Shown in pieces: positions 45,702 to 55,802 of a DNA stretch of 64,000 nucleotides. This DNA is from Brachionus rotundiformis (Eukaryota; Rotifera; Eurotatoria; Ploima; Brachionidae), in assembly GCA_016802295.1 (NCBI GenBank), contig JAESIW010000200.1:754107-818106 (forward strand), written 5' to 3'. Position 1 is the stretch's first letter, and every line of letters begins with the position of its first letter. The notes under the pieces are model-generated. The model did not search any database. It was not told the DNA's origin and was given only the letters and a program-made list of their open reading frames with translations. A program made the translations under genes and the position numbers.

Positions 45702-46395
45702 GCTATACGATTGGTTTCGAGAAAAATTAATACCATTTTCAAAATTGATAATTTCATATCTTTTAATAATTTTAAAAAGTTGAATTAAGTCTCCTCTCAA
45801 CCTTCTAACTTTGAGATTAGTTAAATTTAGCATTTCAAGTCTTTTAGAGTAGTCAAATTTTCGGAGTGAAGGGATTATTCTTGTCTTTCTTCTTTGTATT
45901 TTCACGGCTTCAGAAATATCTTTTTCAAGAAATGGACACCACGATTTCCTCGACTCGTCAATATTTTACTTGGTTAGTCAACTTCATGTCACTTTGAATA
46001 TATACACCTAGATCTTTTTCGACAGTTGTTTTGGATAAATTCTTTGTACCATATCTGCTAAAAATGGTATAGAAACAAAGGATTTTTGAGCCAATATGCA
46101 TTTTATTACATGAGAGCTTTTAATTACAGACAAAACTTTACTATCATCGGCATATTTTTCACATTTATTAACTAAACGAATCGAAAGATCGTTTATAAAT
46201 ATCAAAAATAATAGAGGTCCTAATACTGAATCTTGAGGTACTCCGCTGGTTATATCTAAGTAACTTGACATGGATGAACCCAAAATTACTCTTGATTTCC
46301 TCTTGCTGAGAAAATCACTAATCCAAAAATAAACCATATCTTTTAAGCTTATTTAATAATAATCTATGCGATACTCTGTCATACCTTTTCTTATT
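45702..46395 (-). pseudogene. CR1/Jockey-like LINE, RT part (split by piggyBac)
   Basis: The minus strand contains WISDFLSKRKSRVILGSS, TSGVPQDSVLGPLLFLIFIN and YADDSKVLSV, covering RT motifs with the catalytic YADD (about 46160). After a damaged stretch it continues with RKTRIIPSLRKFDYSKRLEM and VRRLRGDLIQLFKIIKRYEI. Removing the piggyBac element and one TTAA joins this frame directly to the terminal domain at 43556-43743. The upstream part of the ORF ends near 46395, so the copy is 5' truncated. Confidence 0.85.
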
Positions 46396-46399
46396 TCTT

Positions 46400-46885
46400 T
46401 CTCTAATGCAGCTAACTCCGAAAGGTAGGCCTAGTAAGGAAAAACCGTATAATAATCATAATTGGGATACAATTCATTATTGTAATCTTATCTTAAACTC
46501 TATTCCAATATTGAAATTGTTTAATAAAAATATAAATAAAAGAGAAAAATTTAGGGTCTTGTCTTGTCCAGTTAATGTGATCATTTTAATAATGCTGGTT
46601 TTGTGAAAAAGATTGATCATCAAATCAATGGTCCCAAATTATGTGATCAAAAACATAAAAATTAAAATCAAGGAAATAAATTTTTTGATCAATACGGTTT
46701 ATTTTAAATTCTATAAGGAACAAAATTAATCTGAAATTAAACAGTGTGTTTTTTGAATTGAATCATCTGTTTTAGAAACAGCAGCAAATGTAAATGTTCT
46801 ATCAGAACTACATGGCCATGAAATAATTCTTTGATTTGATTAAGCTAATCTTAGCTTTTATCTCGAAAAGTTCTTGATCTTCATT
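46400..46885. other. Non-coding stretch
   Basis: AT-rich sequence between two LINE copies. The frame at 46406-46606 has no support. Confidence 0.4.
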
Positions 46886-46889
46886 TGAA

Positions 46890-48905
46890 ATTCATTTCTT
46901 ATCTCTTATAAATAATAATAATGATAAAAATATGAATTTAATAATCAACATAACACCCAGGGTTCCAAAAATTGATTCCTGCCCTTTCCAAATCGCTTTC
47001 GAAACAGTTCGTCCACTCCAATCTCGGCCTGCCACGCCCCTGTTTTCCGCCAACAAGATCACCGAAAAGCACTTTCTTTGCCCATCGGTGGTCTGCATAC
47101 CTTCTCACGTGTCCAGCCCAACGTAACCTGTATCTCCGCACTATGTTCTCTAACGGTGCCGACTGTGCACTCTTGTAAAGTTTTGTGTTTGTCAGGCCCA
47201 CTCTCCTGGGACCCGCTAGTTGCCGTAATCTCCTGAGGTGAAAACGGTTGAGTTTGGCATAATCATCATCGTTGCAAGTCAATGTCTCGGCTCCATAGAG
47301 AATTGTAGACAATACGGTCACCTTATACACCCTTGCTTTTGTTCTGGTACTAAGCGCCGTCTGGTCCCACACAGCTTTCCTCAGTTGATGAAATTTGAAA
47401 GCTCCGAGACTTATCCTCCTTCGCGTTTCCTCAGCGCTGGTGCTTTTGCTTGACACCATGCTTCCCAAGTAGACAAACTTGTCGACTCTTTCCAACGCCT
47501 CTCCACCAATCTCAAGTTTTGCATCCTCAGCATCAGAGTTAGCCGTCATCCACTTGGTCTTCTTAGCATTTATCGTAAGTCCCCACTGCTGAGTCTTAGC
47601 CTCAAGCTTCCTAACACATTCTGTGAGTATCTCCATATTCTCACAGATAAGCACTAGATCATGGGCATACAAAAGCGCGTTAACCCGAAGTGTACCGCTA
47701 ACCTGAGTGCCCCGCGTTTTTCTTCCATCCGGCATCACGAAATCTACTTGCAAACCATTTTCGTCCATCCCCTTCAATGTCTCCACGATCACATGGTCAA
47801 TGTAGACGTTGAAGAGTGCCGGTGATAGCAAGCATCCCTGTCGAAGCCCGGTTAAGACTCTAAACCAACTTGAGAGGTCTCCGCCGACACGCACCGCAGC
47901 TTCCGTTCCTTCCTACAATGCACCAATTAGGCTTCTTAGTTTACGCGACACTCCATAATGCTCCAAGACACGTAGCAGAGCTTCTCTGTTGATGGTATCA
48001 TAAGCCGCTTTCAAATCCACGAAACATAAGTGCACCGGTGTTTTCTTTCTCCTGGCCATCTCCATCATCCTTCTTAGAATAAAGATTTGGTCCGAACAGC
48101 CTCTATTCCTCCTGAAGCCTCCTTGCATTTCTGACAGCCTGCTGTCTACATTTCTCACAAGTCTATCTAGGACTATATGAGTAAAGACTTTGCCAACAAT
48201 ACTCAGCAAACTTATACCTCTATAGTTCTCACACTCACTGCTGTCACCTTTCTTGTGCAAAGGTACCACCACGGCTCTCACCCAATCACTTGGCACTTTC
48301 TCTTGGTGCCATGCCATTTTACAAAGCTTATGCAACTCTTCTACTAGTACAGGTTCTCCTGCTTTTACGATTTCTGGAAGAATTCCATCGGACCCCGGGG
48401 CTTTGCGTGTCTTCAGAGCTCTGATAGCCGATTTGATTTCATACAGTTCCGGAACTGGTTCATCTTCTTCGCTGACATTTCCTACGGTGCTAACCAAGGT
48501 GTGCGTTTCCAGTTGTCGTCCCACATTAAGCAATTCTTCGAAATGCTCTCTCCACCTTTCTTTTATTTCAATATTGTCTTTGGTAACGGATCCATCCTTC
48601 TTCCTCAGCTGGCTTGTTTGCACCTGCTTAAGACCCCCTATCTCGCGGATCGTCTGGTACACAGCCCTTGTGTTATTAACGGCGGCATGTTGCTCCAACT
48701 CCTTGGCCTTCTTTTGCCAGTACTCCTTCTTAGCTTTCCTGACCAGTCTTATGCAAAGCTTGTTTAGTTCGTGGTACCGGTTTATCATGGCTTCCTTTTG
48801 CCTTCTGGTTACGGCACTTCTTACCTTCCTGAAGGCTTCGGCTTTTTCAATGCGTACATAAGCACTCCAGTTTGAATTCCATTTACTTCTGTTATTAGAT
48901 TTGTC
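46890..48905 (-). pseudogene. Nearly complete RTE-like LINE reverse transcriptase
   Basis: One minus-strand frame runs from about 48900 to the stop at 46938, broken only by a TAG at 47913-47915. It contains the RT fingers/palm: IRALKTRKAPGSDGILPEI, WVRAVVVPLHKKGDSSECEN, YRGISLLSIVGKVF, then FVDLKAAYDTINREAL, GLRQGCLLSPALFNVYID and WGLTINAKKTKWM. A thumb and tail follow (LYGAETLTCNDDDYAKLNRF, RYRLRWAGHVRR, RGRPRLEW). The catalytic YADD box reads YAHD (ALLYAHDLVLI), so the enzyme is dead even apart from the stop. The short 3' flank with (ATT)n-like sequence (46908-46925) fits RTE elements. The endonuclease is missing by 5' truncation. Confidence 0.88.
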
Positions 48906-48944
48906 TTTCTAATTTTTCAATCAATTGTTCGACATAAATTCAAA

Positions 48945-49735
48945 ATATGTTGGTATCCGAGACTTCAAAACGAGCCAGATCTAAGACGAGCCCAGATAAG
49001 AGCCTAATGGAATTCCGTTATATAGAAGCGGCCAAGTTTGCAGCTTGGAAGAATGGCTTGATAGTTTTAGAAGACCTTTAATAGATTATCAAATCCAAAG
49101 ATTATACAATTGAAGAAACGTCCAAAAAAGTTGAATCTTATGGTCAAATAATTAAAAATCTAAATAAAAGAGTGGATCAACTAGAGAACAAAGATGCTGA
49201 TAATCTAAGCGAAATAGAAAAAATTAAAAACGATGTAAAAGAGACTAGATTATCGGCAACAAAATCCAATATTGGTGGTAGTTTGGTACAAGTGGCAAGG
49301 CGAGGAATTTTAACTATAAAAAAGCCTGTAGAACAATTAGTTATAGAGAACTATTAATGAATTCAATGAACGAGAAAATTATCAATAGCATTCCTGAATC
49401 AGATAATCAGAACTTAACCGAAAAAAATGCAGAAGATACACCTAAGATCAATGAAATTTTTCAGTATATTGATAAGTGTGATGTGAAGCCAGTGCAAACA
49501 AGGAGACTAAAATCATCAATTACAGAAAATTTAAAAAAAGACTTATTAGAATCGCTAGTTTTAATTGTAAAAATTTAAATAGCAACTTTTCAAATGTATA
49601 GGAACTACTCAACTCGAATGGTACAGTATACTTATGTGAAACCTGGCACTTAGAAAATGATACTATTATAAAAGAATTCATGTCTAACCCAAGTACCAAT
49701 TTCTGCAAGAAGTTTTCAATAAATTAACGATTTTG
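48945..49735 (+). pseudogene. LINE relic: ORF1 coiled coil/RRM and start of ORF2 endonuclease
   Basis: The plus strand opens VSETSKRARSKTSPDKSLME, then a coiled coil with IKNLNKRVDQLENKDADNLS. After a shift it continues SIPESDNQNLTEKN and FQYIDKCDVKPVQTRRLKSS, the RRM-like region of LINE ORF1 proteins. Overlapping its end in another frame is NCKNLNSNFSNV, then LLNSNGTVYLCETWHLENDT. This is the start of an ORF2 AP-endonuclease (NxxSLxxxxxxxxxLL...I..L.ETW). Stops and shifts make it non-functional, and it ends abruptly near 49735. Confidence 0.7.
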
Positions 49736-49737
49736 TC

Positions 49738-49862
49738 TTATCGATAAAAGCACCTTAAAATTGGTTAAATTTATCGATAAGATATCGATATTATTTATCC
49801 CTTGTCAATCGATAGTAATTATCGTTAGTTAAGCGATGTAAATTTTGCTTCGTTATCGATAG
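49738..49862. promoter_or_regulatory. Cluster of TATCGATA-type palindromes
   Basis: Five ATCGAT-centred palindromes occur in 125 bp: TTATCGATAA at 49738-49747 and 49771-49780, ATATCGATAT at 49782-49791, AATCGATAG at 49807-49815 and TTATCGATAG at 49853-49862, plus a near match at 49818-49828. TATCGATA is the DREF-binding DRE element of Drosophila promoters (established knowledge). No host gene start was found within 1 kb, so its role here is unknown. Confidence 0.55.
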
Positions 49863-50120
49863 AATAAAAATGAAAAAATTTTGAATTTTTTTGAAAAAAT
49901 CTATTATTAATGGAATTTTAATTAAGAAAATAAAAATACATAAATTTTTAAGCATGAATTAAACAAAAAAAAAAAGAAGTACAATTTATAAAACTTAAAT
50001 TATTCCAAAAAATTCTAATACAAAACACTTTTATATCCAGATCAAATAAATAAGTTAATTTTAAAATTTTTAAGTTTTATAATATTTACAGTTGGTTTTG
50101 TATTTTTTTTCCATTGGTAT
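49863..50120. other. AT-rich spacer
   Basis: No feature supported. Confidence 0.4.
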
Positions 50121-51081
50121 TTATATTTCCTTTTTCTCTAGTGCACAAGTCACGCAAAGAAATTTTACATTATAAAAAGGTTGAATGAGTTTACTCAATA
50201 CTTGGCAAATTACAACACACTTCTTTTGATTATAACAAAAACAAATAATTATACAAAATTTTCTATTAATTTCTACACAGTAATTTGAAGTTTTTACTGT
50301 CTTATAATTGGTTGATGTAAAAAAAATATCTTTCATTTTAACATAGTCTGTCACATTATAAAAACATTTAAAATCAGCATAATTTTGTTCTAGGCTCTTT
50401 TTAATTTTAACACTAGAAGACCCGACGGGTTTTTTAGACCCATTTTTTTAAATTTCAAATCTCAATATCTTTTGAATGCAGAAACAGAATTAAATATTCA
50501 GTATTTTATTTTATAGATTTATGGAGACTTTATTGAATATCAAAAAAAAATGTTGCTATTCTATGATAATTTTTTTAAAAATTAGTTGTTAAATTTTTGT
50601 CATTTTTTGGTCGGGCTTTCTAGTGTTAAAATCTAAAATATTTTTATCTAAATTTCATCCATAAACCATTTCATGCTTAAATCGTTTATTCCAGAAAAAA
50701 ATATCTTGTTTTACATTGTTATCTAGTGAACACATTTGATAATCAAATAACTTCAATATTTTTAAGGTGTTAATTATCTGAACTCCTGTGTGGTATTTTG
50801 CCTTTTACTTGCCATAAAATTAGACACTTGCCTATTTATATCCTCAAATGCAAAACAGTTGACTCAACTGATTTGAAATCATTATTTTTAGTACCACTAG
50901 TTATATGTATCAGCTCATGAACTCCGGAAAGCATTGTATTTATCCCATAGTAGAATTTCATTTGATGAACAAAATCTTTTAATAAACAATTAATATCGTC
51001 CAATATAATCAAATTTAGATTAGCTTGGAGTAAATTCTCAATTGCAACGACCAAATTAATCAAATGATTTAATTGTCCCAA
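50121..51081 (-). pseudogene. TNP2/CACTA-like transposase relic, split by a MITE
   Basis: On the minus strand, 51081-50836 reads GQLNHLINLVVAIENLLQAN, INCLLKDFVHQMKFYYGI and MLSGVHELIHIT, the Leu/His-rich segment that precedes the W-x-H-S-x-F block in TNP2-like invertebrate transposases. On the other side of a 215-bp MITE, 50400-50121 continues coding-like sequence: KKSLEQNYADFKCFYNVTDY and FFTSTNYKTVKTSNYCVEIN, resembling the C-terminal domain also seen in pieces at 15740-16060. Stops interrupt it. The call is by overall pattern and is moderately uncertain. Confidence 0.5.
50411..50625. mobile_element. piggyBac-type MITE
   Basis: A 215-bp non-coding element flanked by TTAA on both sides (50407-50410, 50626-50629) with 16-bp terminal inverted repeats CACTAGAAGACCCGAC / GTCGGGCTTTCTAGTG (two mismatches). 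The first eight terminal bases match the 1950-bp piggyBac element at 43748, and GACGGGTTTTTTAGACCC inside the end has the same palindromic form. It was presumably mobilised by a related transposase. Confidence 0.9.
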
Positions 51082-51199
51082 AGGCTAAACCCATCTGAAT
51101 AAAGGTAAAGAAAAATAAACAAGGAACGAAAAAAATTCGTTTGCTTTCCATTTTCCAATTTCTAGAATAGACCTATAAGATCTTGGTATAAAACTAGGA

Positions 51200-52200
51200 A
51201 CTTTAATTTTTACCAATGATTGATCAATAGATTTTAGTTGTGCGATTAATGCAAGTAAAGCATTTGACAAAATAAATAGAGATATCTTATTCATGAAACT
51301 CAAAGACAAAATCCACGCTCAAATTTGGAGATGTCTAAAATATTACTATAACAACTCACTGGTGTTGGTAACAAACAATAATGAAATAGGTAAAATATTT
51401 AGGACTACAGTTGGTGTCAAACAAGAGCTCCGTATCCCCAAAACTCTTTTCGATTTATGTGGAAGAATTAATCTTGGAACTAGAAAGAAAAAACCTAGGC
51501 ACTAAAATTCATGGCATCTTTACAGGCGTGATAATGTACGCAGATGATATCCTTCTTCTAACGGAGAGCTTAAAAGAACTACAGGAAGCACTAAATATTT
51601 GTGAAAAATATGGGATTCAACGGGGAATAAAATTTAATCCTGGAAAAACTCAATTTATTGAATTTTGAGGAAAATTAAAAGGCATCGATTCAATTCCAAA
51701 AATGTAATAATTAAGAAAATATAAATTTATTTCCAAATTGAAAATAAATTTTTATCAACTAGAAAAAAAATTCATCTTTATAAAACTTTCGTTAGACCTA
51801 CGCTTACCATTGGTCTTGAAAACTTTGTGCTTATTAAAAGACTAACTAAAAAATTACAAACAACAGAATCGACTATTATAAAAAGAATGTTTGACCTTAG
51901 GAAAACATCCCGAACTACCAATCTTTTAAATGCAGTGAGGATAGAAAAAATGGAAGATAAACTTCTAAAAGGAAAACTACTTTTCATCAAAAGAATCCTA
52001 AAGAATGCATTCACATCGGATATTGTGCATACAATTCAAAGAAACACAAAAGAAAATTTAAATCGAAGTAAAAAATCAATATTAAAAGAACTACAAGATT
52101 ACTTGGAAGAAGATGAAACCATTGAAAGTAACATGGCTCAACTGATTGATCAAAAATTGAAAGAAATGGGATAAGTGACTCAATAAAACATTGTTTGGAA
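51200..52200 (+). pseudogene. LINE reverse transcriptase relic
   Basis: The plus strand reads INASKAFDKINRDILFMKLK, then YYYNNSLVLVTNNNEIG, TTVGVKQ, a frameshift, then SPKLFSIYVEELILELERKN and VIMYADDILLLTESLKELQE, with an intact YADD catalytic box near 51535-51548. A broken thumb region leads to TIIKRMFDLRKTSRTTNLLN and LLKGKLLFIKRILKNAFTSD. It fits a Jockey/CR1/RTE-like non-LTR RT, but the clade is not settled. Two or more frameshifts disable it. Confidence 0.75.
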
Positions 52201-52494
52201 AATGATGGAAAATGAAAGAAAGATTTTACTAGACCTAACGAAACCTTATTAACAAGAGCTTGGAAATAGGAAAAAAAAAAATTTTCACGTGGAAGAAAGT
52301 TTGCTTTGATGGTTGTGGTCCTTTGGTACAAAAAAAAAACGTTTGTTTTTCAATATGGTAAAAAAAATAATTTTTAATAATAATTACTAACTTAGCATTA
52401 AAAGAACAATTAGCTTTTCAATTCATTTATATTATATTATTTTATTTTTGTTTAAACTGATGAAGAGACAATTTTTGTCTTTATTTTAAATTAT

Positions 52495-52556
52495 TTTCTT
52501 TATACATCGCCTACAAGGCGTCCAATGAAGTAAATAAATAAAATAAAAAATAATAA
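52495..52556 (+). repeat. LINE 3' end with hairpin and A-rich tail
   Basis: CGCCTACAAGGCG forms a small hairpin (52508-52520), followed by TCCAATGAAG and a (TAAA)n-like tail, the typical 3' terminus of several non-LTR retrotransposons. It probably ends the RT relic upstream. Confidence 0.55.
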
Positions 52557-52599
52557 TGTTTATTTTGAATATATCAGACAAAAAGAAATCAAAAGTTTT

Positions 52600-53501
52600 C
52601 TGAGGAAGGCAGAAAGTGTTTTTATAAGTGGAGCACAGATTGCCCAAAGTCTTATATTTTGATTAGAAATGATTCATTTGATATTGATATTTTCATTTCA
52701 AATGACAATCAAATTCACACAAACACTAATGAAACTCAAATACCAACTGAAACAAAGGAATTTGTAATTGAACAATATACCAGAAATGGTATACGTAAGA
52801 CATACACAATACAAAATTTAATATTAGAACGTGGATTAGCATAAATAACTATTTTACAGTTATACAATTTAATAAGTAGACCAAAAAAAAATTTCGGTTC
52901 TACTCAATGTCTCCTAGGTGACTTTGCTTCTTGGTGTCAAGAAAAATCAACAGTTCCTACAGATGAGGATGAAGTTTATGCTTTAGATTTTGAACATAGT
53001 ATTGACGAAATTAATTATAAAATAAAATATTTTCGTTGCTTCTTTACAACTAATCGATTGATTAAATTTATGGATAATAATAATAGAAAATGCGCTGATG
53101 CAACATATAAAGTTAATTACCAAGGCTACCCAGCTATTGTAATTACCTGTACTTGCATCAATTATTTGAAAGATTACAAGTGTAAGCATATAACAGCACT
53201 TAGCATACGTCTTGGCTTTGATGCCTATCCTACAGCTGCATTAGCTACATCTAAACTACAAGTAGCTTCATCAACACAGCCACCAGCCACCAGCTTACCA
53301 ATCAAACAGAGAAGAAAGGGAGGAAGACCAAAAAATGGTACACCTGCTTTACAAATTCAGCCACGAGAGACACAAGATGTACCATCACAACAAATAGCTT
53401 CATCAACACAGCCACCAAACAATATACTTAATGCTATGTCAAATAATATTGTAAGCGTAAAGCTAACAGAAACGCCAGGTATGAATTTTTTAAGCCTGTA
53501 A
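52600..53501 (+). pseudogene. MULE-like transposase relic with SWIM finger
   Basis: Plus-strand pieces run in MULE order. First comes an N-terminal segment with SYILIRNDSFDIDIFIS and ETKEFVIEQYTRNGIRKTYT (52650-52844), then KKNFGSTQCLLGDFASWCQE (52885-52945). A third frame gives FFTTNRLIKFMDNNNRKCAD and ATYKVNYQGYPAIVI, the start of the MULE catalytic domain. This runs directly into TCTCINYLKDYKCKHITALS, a SWIM zinc finger, so most of the DDE core has been deleted. A Gln/Ser/Pro-rich tail contains KQRRKGGRPKNG, an AT-hook-like motif. The element is dead. Confidence 0.65.
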
Positions 53502-54432
53502 CAAGGGCTCGATTAACAAGAGGTTGTACAAAGAACTCTTAAATTATGTTTTATATTTAATTCACAGACAATCTATTATTTTTATACGCTCTATATACCT
53601 GTTAAATGTACCTGATTCTTTTTTAATTTGTTAAATAAAATTTTTTTTATTAAAAATTCAAAATATATATTTGTTATTAAAATATGATTACATAAAAAAT
53701 TTTTGATATTGATAAATTAAACTAGGTACTAGAAAATAAAATTGATACCAAAAAGATAAATTAGATATGTTTAGAACAAATTAGGTACGGTGAAAAATAT
53801 ATGACATTAAAAAAACGCAATTAGTTTAATTTCAATTTTGCTAATGATGATTAAAAATTAAATATTGACTTTATTAAAATCAATATTTTATATGCTTCCA
53901 TATTCCAGCCTGATTCCATGATGCCCACGCACCATCTGTGAAATTTTCTGCATTAAAGCGCTCTAAAACATGAATATTTTAGCAGTCTTTATGAATTATA
54001 AATTATGAATTGCTTATTTATAAACTGTCTTAACCTATATTACATCTTTTGGTAAAATATTTTTATCAGATTAAAATTAACTGTTCATTAAAGTTAAAGA
54101 AAAAAATATTTTAAGATATTTATTAAAAAATTTACATAAATAATTTTTTTTAAATTCAATTATTAGTCAGAATATTGCGATTAAAATTTTTAATTTAAAT
54201 ATTACGAGACAAAATGTATAATATGATGGTTTTAGTTGACTCTTATCATATTAAAACCGGTCTTTATAAAGGTAAATTAATCAAAAACAGCTTTGAAATT
54301 TTTATTAAATAATAAAATCAATTTTTCCAATTCAATTTATCAGTAACCGTTTATCTCAGGCAGGACTAACATATCTAATATCATGTAAAATAAGTTTCTT
54401 CTTAATTTTTATTTACTTAAAAATAAAACTCA
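53502..54432. other. Non-coding stretch
   Basis: AT-rich background, ending with the 3' UTR of the GPCR gene. No other feature seen. Confidence 0.4.
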
Positions 54433-55802
54433 TCAAAGGACTGTAATATTGTGCACCTTCTGGTCAATAATCTTATTATTACCAGGATTTGGATATTTTT
54501 TGTTTCCTCGATTCTTTACCTCTTTTCTTTTGAATAAAAATTCATAGCAAGCACTCCAAAAGAGCCCAAGCACAATGGTAAATCCTTGAAGATTAACTTG
54601 GCATGACGTTATCAGAACAATTATCTGGGCTGCTAGGTGATTGGGAATAATTTCTGTGAGAATGACTCCAATTACGTACACAAACCAAGACAGACCCATT
54701 ATAATTGCCAGCTTTAAGAACAGCTTATTACCATCGCTCGATTGCGAGCTGTCCAAAGTGGTGCGCGTTTTTAGGTACACAATCAAAAACAGAGTCAAAT
54801 TCATGGACAAAATTATAAGAACTGGAAAGGCAAAAAACACTATTAGATACAAAGGTTGGCTTAGAAAGCAACTGTTGATTTTGTCATACCGACTTAACTC
54901 ATAAACTTTTGATTCCTTGACCCCGAAGTGGATGGCAATTGAGCAAGCACTAATTATTGACGTGGAACCATATATATAAAAAAAAATTTTTGATGCTGAA
55001 ATAAGCCAGTTTTTTCTGTGCACCAAATCGCCATTCATTGTCTTTGAGAGCTTCAAGTATATTTTGAATGAGATGGCGTTCGAATGGAATAGACAAGATA
55101 GCCACAGAAAGTGCTTGAGGACACCGACCACAAAGCACATCAAGTCAGTCCTCACATAACCATTTACAAAATATTTGCTTGCCAATTTGTGCAAAAGGGT
55201 AATCAAATGCGAAATGAGTAGAGATAAACAATAGGACATGACCAAGTACTCGTTTTTGACCAATTTGCGCAGGACTGAACTCTTGGTCTCTTTGGCTTTG
55301 TCGCGTGAGATTAAATGTGTCAAAATGTATATAATGGTCACAATTAAGATTGTAATAAATGATAATGACGAAAGACCGATAGTCAGCCAGGTCTCTATTT
55401 CAAACAAAGTCATGTCAAATGGTACCAGTGAATTTGATGTGTTTACATTTGGCGCTTTTGGAAAATCATAAAAATACCAGAACATTGTTAATTGAATTAT
55501 TTTGATATTTTGGTCTAAAAATTTAAATTTGTCAGAGTTTATTGTTTTTCTGGGAACAAGAAAAAAATAAAGGCTTAAAATTATATTAAGTGATAAATTT
55601 AAAAAATGTATCTTATTGTTTAAAAAATGTATTTTATTGTGTTTAAAAATCAATACTGAAAATTATGATCAAAAATAAATGATTAAATTCAAAGATAAAT
55701 TAAAATAGATTAAACAGGTTTTTACTCATCTTTAGATGCGTCAGCAGTGTTATTAAATAAACCAAATCTCTTAGACAAAGAGCGAAAAAAATATCTTCTC
55801 AT
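54433..55802 (-). CDS. Seven-transmembrane receptor, secretin/methuselah-like
   Basis: Exon 2 (54433..55549) encodes a seven-helix domain. A strong 3' splice site (TTTTCTTGTTCCCAG) precedes it. The best partner exon is 55726..55802, which starts at an ATG, reads MRRYFFRSLSKRFGLFNN and joins in phase through a 176-nt intron to give 397 residues. Family B2 features include WLTIGLSSLSFITILIVTII (TM1), FVVGVLKHFLWLSCLFHSNA (TM3), CFLSQPLYLIVFFAFPVLII (TM5), FLKLAIIMGLSWFVYVIG (TM6) and CQVNLQGFTIVLGLFW (TM7). The extracellular N-terminus is only about 80 residues, without signal peptide, hormone-binding or GAIN domain. Either upstream exons are missed or this is an ectodomain-less member. The ligand is unknown. 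Confidence 0.75.

Noticed and set aside
47238..48861. Plus-strand frames opposite the RTE-like RT
   Set aside because: Antisense shadows of a long, clearly recognisable reverse transcriptase.
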